Under the pieces are notes generated by a model that was not told where the DNA came from, did not search any database, and worked only from the letters and a program-made list of their open reading frames with translations. From Thermohalobaculum sediminis (lineage in GTDB: Bacteria > Pseudomonadota > Alphaproteobacteria > Rhodobacterales > Rhodobacteraceae), in contig NZ_JAMFKN010000011.1 in assembly GCF_023487995.1 (NCBI RefSeq), positions 47,376 to 111,375 of the forward strand: a DNA stretch of 64,000 nucleotides, given 5' to 3'. Within the stretch, counting starts at the first letter, position 1. Each line of letters starts with the position of its first letter. Below are positions 30,517-38,674 of the stretch, piece by piece. The translations under genes were made by a program, and so were the position numbers.

Positions 30517-30894
30517 ATGCTGAGATCGGTCTGGACATCCCGAAGCCGGACGGCGCGCCGCATGCTGGGCGTGTCGCTTGTCCTGCTGATGGCGATGCGG
30601 CTCCTCGTCGGCCCCGCCTTCGCGACGGTGGCGCCGGGGCTCATCGCGCTCTGCGCGGGCACCGAGATCGTCTGGGTCCAGGCCGACGGCAGCATCCCGG
30701 CGGACCAGACCCGCGAACCCTGCCCCTGGCTCGGGCTCAGCGCGGCCCCGGCACAGCCCCCGACGCCTCTGCCCCTCCGGCGCCTCGCGCCGGTGCCTAC
30801 GCGAGGCGCGACGTTGCCCCAGGCCCTCGATACCCCGGCGCCGCGGTATCCGCCTCAGGCCCCGCGCGCGCCACCCATGGCAGAGATCGCATGA
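30517..30894 (+). CDS. Small secreted Cys-containing protein upstream of PCu(A)C
   Basis: 125-residue protein with a signal-type hydrophobic stretch (MLGVSLVLLMAMRLLVGPAFA) and two Cys in LIALCAGTEIVWVQADGS and REPCPWLG, then a Pro-rich tail. This pattern resembles DUF2946-like proteins that accompany copper-uptake genes. The PCu(A)C gene follows about 125 bp downstream on the same strand. Start at MLRSV (30517) or at the second Met (MLGVSL). Function inferred only from context. Confidence 0.55.
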   Translation: MLRSVWTSRSRTARRMLGVSLVLLMAMRLLVGPAFATVAPGLIALCAGTEIVWVQADGSIPADQTREPCPWLGLSAAPAQPPTPLPLRRLAPVPTRGATLPQALDTPAPRYPPQAPRAPPMAEIA

Positions 30895-31019
30895 CAAGCG
30901 CGCCCGCGGACTCGGCACGAGCCGACGATGCACGGGCGTTGCACCACGCTGCAGCCCGGATACCGCCCTGTCGGCGGCATCGGGCCGGACCGGCATTCCT
31001 TCGAGATGGAACACGACAC

Positions 31020-31574
31020 ATGAAGACGACCCTGCGCACATCCTTCGCCGCCGCGCTGACATGCGCGGCAATCCTCGCCGCCGGGATCGCCCCGGCACAG
31101 GACATCAAGGCGGGCGACCTGACGATCGAGCATCCATGGGCCCGGCCGAACCTGCCCAGCCGGCCGCTCGGCGTTTATTTCGGCATCGTCAACTCCGGCA
31201 GCGATGCCGACCGGCTGATCGCCGCCACGGCGCCGGGCTTCGAAGCCGTCGAACTGCACACCGTCGTCAAGGACGGCGACGTGATGAAGATGCAGCCCCT
31301 TGAGGCCCTCGACGTGCCGGCATCCGGGCGCGCCGACCTCATGCCCGGCGGCAACCACCTGATGCTGTTCGGCGCGAGCGAACTCTACGAGGACGGCGGC
31401 CGCTTCCCCGTCACGCTGCAGTTCGAGAAGGCAGGCGAGGTCGCGATCGAGGTCGCCGTCCAAAAACGCCCGCCTGAGGGCGCTCCGGCCGGGATGGACC
31501 ACGGCGCGGGCCATGGCGCCGGTCATGACACCATGCAGGGCCATGGGCATGGTGCGCCGAAACCGACGAACTGA
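31020..31574 (+). CDS. Periplasmic copper chaperone PCu(A)C
   Basis: 184-residue exported protein (signal peptide ends at AGIAPAQ). The PCu(A)C copper motif is present: His in VELHTVVKDG, Met-x-Met in DVMKMQPLEAL, and the GGNHLMLFG His-x-Met. It delivers Cu(I) to cytochrome oxidase assembly, often together with SCO proteins. The C-terminus is His/Met-rich (MDHGAGHGAGHDTMQGHGHG), an extra copper-binding tail seen in some homologues. ATG at 31020. Confidence 0.92.
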   Translation: MKTTLRTSFAAALTCAAILAAGIAPAQDIKAGDLTIEHPWARPNLPSRPLGVYFGIVNSGSDADRLIAATAPGFEAVELHTVVKDGDVMKMQPLEALDVPASGRADLMPGGNHLMLFGASELYEDGGRFPVTLQFEKAGEVAIEVAVQKRPPEGAPAGMDHGAGHGAGHDTMQGHGHGAPKPTN

Positions 31575-31640
31575 CGCCGCGGCCACCGCGAGCCCCCGAT
31601 CATCCGGGGCTCGCGGAACCTCCTTGGCGATCGACGGCGC

Positions 31641-31910
31641 TCAACACGCGATCTGAAAGCCGCGCAATCCCTGCAGGGTCGCGGGCGTAACCTCGACATG
31701 TGTGACATGCGCCGCGGGTGGCCCGTCACGGCAGGCCTCGACCATCGCGTCGATCGACGCCTGCGACCCCTCGACGAGCGCGCCGACGCTGCCGTCGACC
31801 TCGTTCCTGACCCAGCCGCAGAGCCCATGCCGAGCCGCTTCTCGGGCGAACCACGCGCGGAAGCCCACGCCCTGCACGCGCCCCGTTATCTGCAATGCTG
31901 CCGCGGGCAT
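31641..31910 (-). CDS. acyP: Acylphosphatase
   Basis: 89-residue enzyme that hydrolyses acyl phosphates. Catalytic Arg in GRVQGVGFRAWF and Asn in GWVRNEVDGSVGALVEG are the family signatures. Start 31910 is supported by GGAGG 4-5 nt upstream. The frame stays open upstream to 32303 and there shows a signal-peptide-like stretch, but codon patterns are not convincing and the SD decides for the short form. Confidence 0.92.
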   Translation of the reverse strand: MPAAALQITGRVQGVGFRAWFAREAARHGLCGWVRNEVDGSVGALVEGSQASIDAMVEACRDGPPAAHVTHVEVTPATLQGLRGFQIAC

Positions 31911-32385
31911 GATGCCTCCCCTCACCACACCGGACGAAACGCTGCGCGCCCCCCCGGCAACGCGGCTGGCGCGCGCAGGCGCGCCAAGGTCCCGGACGCT
32001 CGAGCGGCCCTTGCCGATCCCGGACCCTCGATCGCCCCATGCCATTGCAAGATACCGCCAGACCGCTTGGCGATCAGCCGCAATCCGCAACGTGCCCCCC
32101 CATCCGGCCACAGCCGGTCCTGACACAGACTGCCGTGCGGTGCGGGCAGTCCACTGCCCCCCGCCCGCCACATCCACGTGCCCGCCCCCGTCTGGACCGG
32201 CGGATGCAGACCGGCCGGCGAGGTGGAGCACCGCCATAAGCAGCAAAAAGGCCAATCCGGACAACCCGCGCGAATGCCGGGATAGGCCGTCCAGACACAT
32301 CACGCGACGCCGCCCGATCAGATTTCAAGCGCAACACGTTCCTTCATTGACAAGCCTCTGACATTACGGCTACTCCCGGCGGCGG
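31911..32385. other. Intergenic region before tRNA-Ser
   Basis: About 475 bp. On the minus strand an open frame beginning at 32303 has a signal-peptide-like N-terminus (LSGLAFLLLMAVLHLAGRSASA) and runs without stop into acyP; it may be a decayed secreted-protein gene. No family is recognised. Confidence 0.25.
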
Positions 32386-32474
32386 AGTGGTGGCCGAGTG
32401 GTCGAAGGCGCTCCCCTGCTAAGGGAGTAGACCTCAAAAGGGTCTCGTGGGTTCGAATCCCATCCACTCCGCCA
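32386..32474 (+). tRNA. tRNA-Ser (anticodon GCU)
   Basis: Complete type II tRNA: acceptor GGAGTGG pairs with CCACTCC, discriminator G and encoded CCA (32472-32474). Anticodon loop CTGCTAA between TCCC/GGGA gives GCU, reading AGC/AGU serine codons; a long variable arm and TGGGTTCGAATCCCA T-arm are present. Its 3' side adjoins AT-rich foreign DNA and IS remnants, so it is the likely attachment point of an integrated island. Confidence 0.96.
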
Positions 32475-32629
32475 CATTTTATGAGAAAATTGAATTATAA
32501 TAATATCTTATCGTTATTCGTTCTGCCCATTTCCCCCAAAAATTCCCCCACCCTCTTGGGCGTGGGACAGCTTTGTGTGCGAGTATTGGCTGAACGTGGC
32601 GCATAGGCATGCACTTCAGGAGCGCTGCG
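32475..32629. other. Island boundary after tRNA-Ser
   Basis: AT-rich stretch followed by CCCCCAAAAATTCCCCC (32533-32549), a C-run/A-T/C-run pattern I associate with attachment flanks of tRNA-targeting tyrosine integrases. No intact integrase is left here; an integrase fragment lies at 36.1-36.3 kb. No second copy of the tRNA 3' end was found in the window. Confidence 0.35.
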
Positions 32630-33200
32630 GCTCAATCCGAAAGCGACGGATCGAGGGCATGCGCTCGAGCCGCTGGCGATGGCATCTCGACGAGATGTTC
32701 GTGAAGATCAACGGTGAGATGCACTACTTGTGGCGGGCTGTGGACCAGGAGGGCGAAGTCCTCGAAAGCTTCGTCACCAGGTCGCGCGACAGGAAGGCCG
32801 CGCTGAAATTCCTCCGGAAAGCAATGCGCAAGCACGGTCCGCCCGAAGTGATCGTGACCGACCGGCTCAGATCGTACGGCGCGGCATTGAAGAAGCTCGG
32901 CGCCGAGGCGCTACAGGAAACCGGTCGATGGGCGAACACCAGGGTGGAGAACTCACACCAGCCACTTCGAAGACGCGAGCGGGCGATGCTCCGGTTCCGG
33001 CGCATGCGAAGTCTGCAGAAGTTCGCCGCTGTCCACGCCTCCGTCTCGAACCACTTCAATCAGGAACGCAGCCTTTCAAGCCGGCACATCTTCAAGGTCA
33101 ACAGAACCGCCGCACTTGAGGAGTGGCGTCAGCTCGGCGCAGCCTGAAGGCCGACGTTGACAGCCAATCTGAGACTGGTTCGCATTCGTCTGACACCACC
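32630..33200 (+). mobile_element. IS6-family element, copy 1, 5'-truncated
   Basis: Homology to the intact copies begins at the codons for RKRRIEGMRSSRWRWHLDEM and runs to the right terminal repeat ending GTCTGACACCACC at 33200. The transposase (in-frame to 33147) has lost its first 70 or so residues, including the helix-turn-helix and left end; it retains the DDE residues (D in HLDEMFVKI, D in VTDRLRSY, E in RVENSHQPLRRRER). Probably inactive. Confidence 0.85.
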
Positions 33201-33250
33201 CTCGCCGCTTTTCGTACAGGTCCGATGGGGAATAGGCCATCGCGGGGGAT

Positions 33251-33418
33251 TTAACGACGCAGCGCCTCCTTCCGGATGTAGAGGCGTCTCAGAGTGTGCT
33301 CGAAGTTCTCAGCGCCCGCAGGCACCTTGTTATCCTGATCTGCGTTCGGGTCGGTGGCCGGCTCAGGCTTCGATGCATTTTCTCGGGCTTCTTTCGCCTC
33401 GGGTTTTCTAACTTTCAT
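33251..33418 (-). CDS. 55-residue charged hypothetical protein
   Basis: Frame from ATG 33418 to TAA 33251 with GAGGAG five bases before the start. The peptide is Lys/Glu/Pro-rich (KVRKPEAKEARENASKPEP at the N-terminus) and ends HTLRRLYIRKEALRR. No known family. It lies between IS6 copy 1 and the cyclase gene. Confidence 0.45.
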   Translation of the reverse strand: MKVRKPEAKEARENASKPEPATDPNADQDNKVPAGAENFEHTLRRLYIRKEALRR

Positions 33419-33559
33419 GGCACTCCTCACTCGCGCTAGTATGAAGTCAATCTGATCGGCGACAGCTTAAGGGCTTTTCGATCCTTTATTTCAGATAGGC
33501 CGCCCAGTCCTCAGTTATCTTTCACTGTTTCGAGAAAAAGTCCGACCGTATCACGTGCG

Positions 33560-35416
33560 TCATTCAGGCAGCCCCGCCTTCCTCAGACCCTCGATATACC
33601 GGGACATGTCGTCTGAGTCGCGGAATTGCCCCGTCAATCGCTCGTGACTGATCGAGATGCCGGGCGAGAGCGATTGGGCCTCGGCGATTTCCCATTCCGC
33701 ATCTGGTAGGCGGTCTATCTGGGCATAGGTCGCAGCCAAGAGCAGATGTCCCTGCAGGAAGTGTGGGTTCCGCGCAAGCACGCTCTCCAGCGCGGTGGCG
33801 GCGTCCTCATAGCGGCCCGATAAATAATAGGCGAGGCCGAGGTTTTGCTGGTAGTAGAACGGAGCCCGCGGGTTGAGCTTGATCGCCGTTTCTATCGCAG
33901 CAATCCCCTCGTCCACCTCGCCGGCATAGATCAGGGTGAGCCCCAGGATTGCATATCCGTCCGCATAGTTTGGATCGAGGGCTATCGCCCGGCGCGCCGC
34001 GGCGATCGCATCGTCGAAGCGCCTTTGGATTCGATAAACGTCGCAGAGCGCGAAGTGCACCTGCGGCAGGTCCTCATCGAGGGTGAGCGCCGTCATCGCC
34101 CATTTCTCCGCTAGCGCGATCGACTCGTCGACTGGCGCCCAGTTGAAGAGCGCGTCGAAATAGTAAGTCAGCGCGAGGTCAGCATAGGCTCGCGCAAACC
34201 CGGGCTCGATCTCGATCGCCCGAAAAAAATAGTCCCGCGCCAGAAGGTTCGTCTCGCGCGTGTAGCGGCGATACTGCTCGAGGCCGTGCAGCAGGAGGTC
34301 GTAGGCTTCAGGATTCGCCTTCGTCGCCTCGGCCAACCGGGCCTGCTCCTGATCCGTCAGCTGAACTGCGAGCGCGGAGATGATGCGACCGGTGATGTCG
34401 TCCTGCATGGAGAAGACATCCGAGAGGTGCCGGTCGTAGCGTTCCGCCCAGAGCTGGCGCTCGGTAGTCGCCTCGACGAGCTGGACGTTCACGCGGACCC
34501 GGTCGCTAACCTTCTGCACACTGCCCTCGAGGACGTATTCCACCCCGAGCTCGTCGCTGACCTGGCGGGCGCCGACTGTCGCACCCCGATAGGTGAACAT
34601 CGTACTCCGGGCGATAACTAGGAGTCCCGAGACACGCGATAGGTCGTTGATCAGATCCGACGTGATGCCTTCGCTGAAATAGTCCTGCTCCGTGTCGCCG
34701 CTCATGTTCTGGAACGGCAGCACGGCGATCCCCGAGACCGCTGCCGCCCGGGTTTCTCCGCCGTTAAAGACCGGCGCGCCGAACTGCGTCCAGAGCGCCG
34801 CCACTCCGCCGATCAGGATCAAGACGCTGATCGCGAGCGCTGCCGCCTTGATCGACCGCGACCGCGCGGGGCGCAGCGCCGCGTCGCAGCTGCGCGGCTG
34901 GTCGCGAGGCGAGATCCTGAACGCGCGGACCGGGCGCGCGATATTCTTTACCGTCAGGTCGCCAAGATCTTCAAGTGCGAGACTTAGCTTGTCCCGGACC
35001 TGGTCTCGGACCGCCCGGGAGATGCAGATGCCCCCGGGATCGGCCAGTGCTTCGAGCCGGGCCGCGACATTCACGCCGTCGCCATAGATGTCGCCGTCCT
35101 CGACGATCACGTCGCCGATGTTGATCCCGAGGCGGAACCAAATCGCCCGGCTGTCGGGAAGATCCCGATTGCGCTCCGCCATCGCCTCCTGGACCTCGAT
35201 GGCGCAGGCGACCGCTTCCACGACGCTCGGGAACTCCACCAGAGCCCCGTCACCCATGAGCTTGATGGTCCTGCCACCGTGCCGCGCTATCGCCGGGTCG
35301 ATCAGTTCGCTCCGATGCGCCTTGAGCGCCTCGAGCGTTCCTGCTTCGTCCTCTCCCATCAGCCGGCTGTAGCCCACCACATCCGCGGAGAGGATCGTCG
35401 TAAGGCGGCGTTCCAT
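33560..35416 (-). CDS. Class III adenylate/guanylate cyclase with TPR repeats
   Basis: 618 residues. Residues 1-170: class III cyclase domain (TTILSADVVGYSRLMGEDE, GGRTIKLMGDGALVEFPSV, LGINIGDVIVEDGDIYGDGVNVAARLE). One TM near 190-212. Residues about 225-345: TolB-N/FlgO-like fold (IAVLPFQNMSGDTEQDYFSEGITSDLI, LGVEYVLEGSVQ). C-terminal TPRs (about 370-590). This architecture is common in Rhizobiales and Rhodobacterales and is thought to make cAMP in response to unknown signals. A second cyclase of related design is at 61.6 kb, likewise near an NTF2-fold gene. Confidence 0.9.
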   Translation of the reverse strand: MERRLTTILSADVVGYSRLMGEDEAGTLEALKAHRSELIDPAIARHGGRTIKLMGDGALVEFPSVVEAVACAIEVQEAMAERNRDLPDSRAIWFRLGINIGDVIVEDGDIYGDGVNVAARLEALADPGGICISRAVRDQVRDKLSLALEDLGDLTVKNIARPVRAFRISPRDQPRSCDAALRPARSRSIKAAALAISVLILIGGVAALWTQFGAPVFNGGETRAAAVSGIAVLPFQNMSGDTEQDYFSEGITSDLINDLSRVSGLLVIARSTMFTYRGATVGARQVSDELGVEYVLEGSVQKVSDRVRVNVQLVEATTERQLWAERYDRHLSDVFSMQDDITGRIISALAVQLTDQEQARLAEATKANPEAYDLLLHGLEQYRRYTRETNLLARDYFFRAIEIEPGFARAYADLALTYYFDALFNWAPVDESIALAEKWAMTALTLDEDLPQVHFALCDVYRIQRRFDDAIAAARRAIALDPNYADGYAILGLTLIYAGEVDEGIAAIETAIKLNPRAPFYYQQNLGLAYYLSGRYEDAATALESVLARNPHFLQGHLLLAATYAQIDRLPDAEWEIAEAQSLSPGISISHERLTGQFRDSDDMSRYIEGLRKAGLPE

Positions 35417-35721
35417 GCGGGGTCTTTCGCAATCCGAGCGTTGAACCAGCGAAAAATTTTATCCCAGTTCCATTCGCGAGGTCACTTCATACCTCGCTTT
35501 TCGTGGCGCTTTCGGACCGCTCTTGCAGCGTCAGAGCGGGAAATTTTTTACTGAGCTGCCATTCGAGATCTTCGCAATGGGATCATCCCATACCGCGGGG
35601 CGAACCACTTCAATGGGGGGCTCAAGCTCTCCAAGCTTGATCTACATATTGGCCGACAGCAAGATTTTTGCAGGGAGTGTAAACGGGGAAGCCAAGCCCC
35701 GAGGAGATAGGACGCCCCACC
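35417..35721. other. Divergent promoter region, cyclase / NTF2-like gene
   Basis: About 305 bp, less GC-rich than the surroundings, with no supported gene. It must hold the promoters of the cyclase (minus) and the NTF2-fold gene (plus). Confidence 0.3.
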
Positions 35722-36084
35722 ATGACCAATGCAGCTGACGTCGCAGCAATCACTGAGGTCGTGCGCACCTACGCGACCGCCATGACCTCTGGTGACCGCG
35801 CTGAGTTGGAGCAGGTGTTCTTCGAAAATTCCTGCGAGGTTGGCCATTACGACGGCGAACTCCTATGGAACTCGCGCGATGTTTTCATTCGCATGTGTGA
35901 AGAGGAAGCCGACAGTTCGGGAACGGCATGGTGGATGATCCGCGATATCTCCATTCACGGCGATATCTCGGTCGTACACGTCGAGGACGACTGGGCGGGG
36001 ATGCGATTTGACACGATATTGATGATGCTTAAACACGATGGCGCTTGGCGCGTGATGGCGAAGGCCTACCGGATACAATCCTAA
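35722..36084 (+). CDS. NTF2-fold (lumazine-binding-like) protein
   Basis: 120-residue protein of the NTF2-like superfamily, close to the putative lumazine-binding/SnoaL groups: ITEVVRTYATAMTSGDRAELEQVFFENSCEVGHYDGELLW at the N-terminus and FDTILMMLKHDGAWRVMAKAYR at the end. Start ATG 35722 with GGAG upstream. Divergent from the cyclase gene. Substrate or ligand unknown. Confidence 0.75.
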   Translation: MTNAADVAAITEVVRTYATAMTSGDRAELEQVFFENSCEVGHYDGELLWNSRDVFIRMCEEEADSSGTAWWMIRDISIHGDISVVHVEDDWAGMRFDTILMMLKHDGAWRVMAKAYRIQS

Positions 36085-36103
36085 TAAAGGCTAATCTTGG
36101 CTT

Positions 36104-36340
36104 AGAATTTTCAAAGCTTAGCAGGCCACGCTTCGTCCCGGGAAAGACCAACTCGGAGCCATCTTCGAGCGCCTTCGCCTCGCGCGGGATCTCCACCGCC
36201 CTCGGCGGCGGCGGGACGCGGTGCGGATGCCTGGCCTTCATGCGGTCCGCAGGGATCGTACATGTAGCAGATGTAGCAGATGTAGCAGCGGCGCCGAGGT
36301 TGATTTCCTCCCATCGCGAGCCGCGGACCTCGCCCGAACG
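36104..36340 (-). pseudogene. Tyrosine-recombinase (integrase) fragment
   Basis: Minus-strand reading RSGEVRGSRWEEINLG, then TIPADRMKARHPHRVP, PRAVEIPREAKALEDGSELVFPG and KRGLLS match the catalytic-domain core of P4-type integrases (T-R-x-G-E-V-R-x-x-x-W-E-E-I-D with A-x-x-W-x-I-P-x-x-R-M-K). It starts exactly at the left end of IS6 copy 2 and stops before the NTF2 gene, so both ends are lost. A 9-bp unit ATGTAGCAG is repeated three times (36262-36288) inside it, adding extra Ala-Thr-Ser residues. Confidence 0.7.
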
Positions 36341-37158
36341 GGCGCTGTCAGAAACTTCTGGCTTGAGCCAGAGGGGGCGGGTTCGTAGCGTCCCGGGATG
36401 AGCACATCCAACCCGTTCAAAGGCTTCCATAGCAGCTCAGAGATCATCCGCCTGGCGGTGATGCTGTACGTGCGTTTCCCGCTCTCGCTCCGGAACGTCG
36501 AGGACCTGCTGCATGAGCGAGGGATCGACGTCAGCCACGAGACCGTGCGGTTCTGGTGGCATCGGTTTGGGCCGATGTTCGCCGCCGAGATCCGGCGCAA
36601 GCGAGTCGAGCGCATGCGGTCCTTCTCGACCTGGCGGTGGCACGTCGATGAGGTGTTCGTGAAGATCAACGGTGAGCGGCATTATCTCTGGCGAGCCGTC
36701 GATCACGAAGGAGAAGTCCTCGAAGCCGTCGTTACCAAGCGCCGGAACAAGAAGGCGGCATTGAAATTCCTCCGGAAATTGATGCGCCGCTACGGTCGGC
36801 CGCAGCAAATCGTGACCGATCGCCTTCCGTCCTACCGCGCTGCACTGCGCGAGCTCGGGGGCTCGGATCTGCAGTCGACGGGACGCTGGTTGAACAATCG
36901 CGTCGAGAATTCACACCTGCCATTCCGACGACGAGAGCGGGCAATGCTCCGGTTCCGGCGGATGCGGAGTCTGCAGACCTTCGCCGCCGTTCATTCTTCC
37001 GTCCATAACCACTTCAACCAGGAACGCGGCCTTACCAGCCGACACGTCTTCAAGCTCAACCGCACCGCCGCTCTCGAAGAGTGGCGGCAGCTTTGTTCGA
37101 CCTAACTTCCGGCCAAGGCGGGAAAACTGAGACGAGTTCGAATCCGTCTGACACCACC
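36341..37158 (+). mobile_element. IS6-family element, copy 2
   Basis: Bounded by a left end GGCGCTGTCAG (36341) and right end GTCTGACACCACC (37158), imperfect inverted repeats of the IS6 type. It differs at many positions from copies 1, 3 and 4, so it is an older or distinct member. The 8-bp flanks (CCCGAACG and GACGAGGG) do not match, so it no longer marks a simple insertion. It cuts the integrase on its left and a Crp/Fnr gene on its right. Confidence 0.85.
36398..37105 (+). CDS. IS6-family transposase, copy 2
   Basis: 235-residue transposase, full length. N-terminal zinc-ribbon/HTH-like part (SSEIIRLAVMLYVRFPLSLRNVEDLL, RGIDVSHETVRFWWHRFGP), DDE residues in RWHVDEVFVKI, IVTDRLPSYRAA and NRVENSHLPFRRRERAMLRF. 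Catalyses replicative transposition with cointegrate formation. Confidence 0.93.
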   Translation: MSTSNPFKGFHSSSEIIRLAVMLYVRFPLSLRNVEDLLHERGIDVSHETVRFWWHRFGPMFAAEIRRKRVERMRSFSTWRWHVDEVFVKINGERHYLWRAVDHEGEVLEAVVTKRRNKKAALKFLRKLMRRYGRPQQIVTDRLPSYRAALRELGGSDLQSTGRWLNNRVENSHLPFRRRERAMLRFRRMRSLQTFAAVHSSVHNHFNQERGLTSRHVFKLNRTAALEEWRQLCST

Positions 37159-37606
37159 GACGAGGGGCCCAACGCCGAAGGCGCCATCGCGCTCGGTCCG
37201 GCAGCCGTCGGTCTCGTACCCGGCGCCCAACTCCGAACCATCCTCGACCACTATCCGGAAATCGCCAGGGCGGCGACGCGCGTGCTGGCGGCGCGTCAGC
37301 GAGCACTCGGGCAGGTGGTCAAGGATCTGGCGACCCGCGATGTGACAGCACGGGTTGCCACGCTCCTGTTAGGGTGCGCAGGCCGGCACGACCATATGGT
37401 CGAGGGGGCGCCCGGAGCTTGCGCCCGGAGCTTGCGCCCGGATCACGCACCAGGAGATCGCAACGATGGTCGGCTCGGTGCGCGAGGTGGTTCAGCGCTC
37501 CTTGAAGGAACTGGAGCGGGCAGGTGCAATCAAACTCGAGCGGGCGCGCATTAGCATCGTCAACATCGACGCCCTGGAACGGTTCAGCGAAGAAGAAGGC
37601 GTTTAG
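37159..37606 (+). pseudogene. Crp/Fnr-family regulator, truncated and frameshifted
   Basis: The sensory beta-roll is missing because IS6 copy 2 ends at 37158. What remains: the dimer helix (HYPEIARAATRVLAARQRALG) and then, in another frame, the DNA-binding HTH (ITHQEIATMVGSVREVVQRS, LKELERAGAIKLERARI) to stop 37606. The frame change is explained by a perfect 13-bp tandem duplication (GCGCCCGGAGCTT, 37408-37433). It could have been an FNR/DNR-type regulator, which would fit the adjacent NO genes, but the sensor is gone. Confidence 0.75.
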
Positions 37607-37641
37607 ACAAGGCTAATTTGCAGATTTGCCCCAGCGGAACT

Positions 37642-37671
37642 AAGACTGGGTCGCATTGGTCTGACAGCACC
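37642..37671 (+). repeat. Solo IS6-like right end
   Basis: AAGACTGGGTCGCATTGGTC followed by TGACAGCACC resembles the right end of the intact IS6 copies with only a few changes, but no transposase precedes it. It is probably a relict terminal repeat at the edge of the NO-reduction block. Confidence 0.5.
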
Positions 37672-37732
37672 TTCCGAAATCCTGATCCGCGGTCGTGCGA
37701 CAGCCGGCGGCGCCGGGGGGACCCGCCGCACA

Positions 37733-38137
37733 TCAGTGGTCATGCGGCCCGAGGCGGTGATGCAAGCGCGCATCATGGGTGCTGAAATGCCCGGTGAACC
37801 AGGCCTCGAGCACGGCTGTCAGGCGTTCGGCCGGTGACGATGTCGTGCCGGGGGCTTCATCCATGATGTCGCGCAGCGCGTCCAGCAGCCGCTCGTGATC
37901 GGCCTTGTGGACCGCGAGTTGATCATAGCCCGCGCGACGCATCTGCTTCTCCTCATGCGCAAAATGCGCCGAGATGGCGCGCAGCAGATCGCCGAGGCAG
38001 CGGTCCACATCGGCATCGGGGCGCCCCTCGAGGATCGCCGCGGCAGCGGTGTTGACCAGCTCGACCAGTTCGCGGTGCTCGTGATCCACGGCGGGATCGC
38101 CGACGCTGAACTCGGGTTTCCATTCGATCGGGGCCAT
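37733..38137 (-). CDS. Bacteriohemerythrin
   Basis: 134-residue single-domain hemerythrin with the full di-iron set: His in VDHEHRELVELVN, HFAHEEKQMRR, HKADHERLL and GHFSTHDARL. It binds O2 or NO at a non-heme di-iron site in the cytoplasm. It is the last gene of the heme-copper NO-reductase operon on the minus strand, suggesting NO or oxygen buffering for that system. Confidence 0.9.
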   Translation of the reverse strand: MAPIEWKPEFSVGDPAVDHEHRELVELVNTAAAAILEGRPDADVDRCLGDLLRAISAHFAHEEKQMRRAGYDQLAVHKADHERLLDALRDIMDEAPGTTSSPAERLTAVLEAWFTGHFSTHDARLHHRLGPHDH

Positions 38138-38152
38138 GGTGCGCCCTCCGTT

Positions 38153-38674
38153 TCAGTGCAGGAAGAAGCCACCCGAGGCGGCGTCGAAATCGACCGCAAG
38201 GCTCTCGGCCGGGTGGAGGTCGACATCGAACGCGGCGACGTATTCGAACCCTTGGGTGGCGGGATCGTCGGACAGCCGCAGATCGAGGCGATAGCTGCCG
38301 GCGGGAAGTTCGATCCGGTGATAGATGCGCGACGGCCCGCTGCCGGCAAGGCCGCTTGGCGGGAGATCGGCGGCAAGGACGCTGTGCCCGTCGACATCCA
38401 TTTCCACACGCACGGGGGCGCGGCGGCGCTCGCAGACCTGAGGGCTGCGCATGTTCTTGGGAAGCTTTGCCAGTTCGTCGGCCGTTCGGTCGCGGCAGTT
38501 CCGCGCGCCGGAATGCGTGAGGCTCAGCCGCACCAGTGCGATGCCGGGCGCAAGGCTCTGCCATGCAGGCCGTGCCGACAGGGTCGCGACGCCGAGGACC
38601 AACGCGAGTATGAGCACTCCGCCAAGCGCGATCTGCGGCAGACGGCCAAGCCAGGAGGCCCGGGGCCCGGTCAT
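38153..38674 (-). CDS. Membrane-anchored hypothetical protein of the NO-reductase operon
   Basis: 173 residues: one N-terminal TM (IALGGVLILALVLGVATLSA), then a periplasmic beta-rich domain (ALVRLSLTHSGARNCRD; PVRVEMDVDGHSVLAADLPPSGL; SRIYHRIELPAGSYRLDLRLSDD). Its ATG overlaps the stop of the cytochrome b/ferredoxin gene (ATGA), so it is translationally coupled and likely part of the same complex. No family recognised. Confidence 0.6.
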   Translation of the reverse strand: MTGPRASWLGRLPQIALGGVLILALVLGVATLSARPAWQSLAPGIALVRLSLTHSGARNCRDRTADELAKLPKNMRSPQVCERRRAPVRVEMDVDGHSVLAADLPPSGLAGSGPSRIYHRIELPAGSYRLDLRLSDDPATQGFEYVAAFDVDLHPAESLAVDFDAASGGFFLH

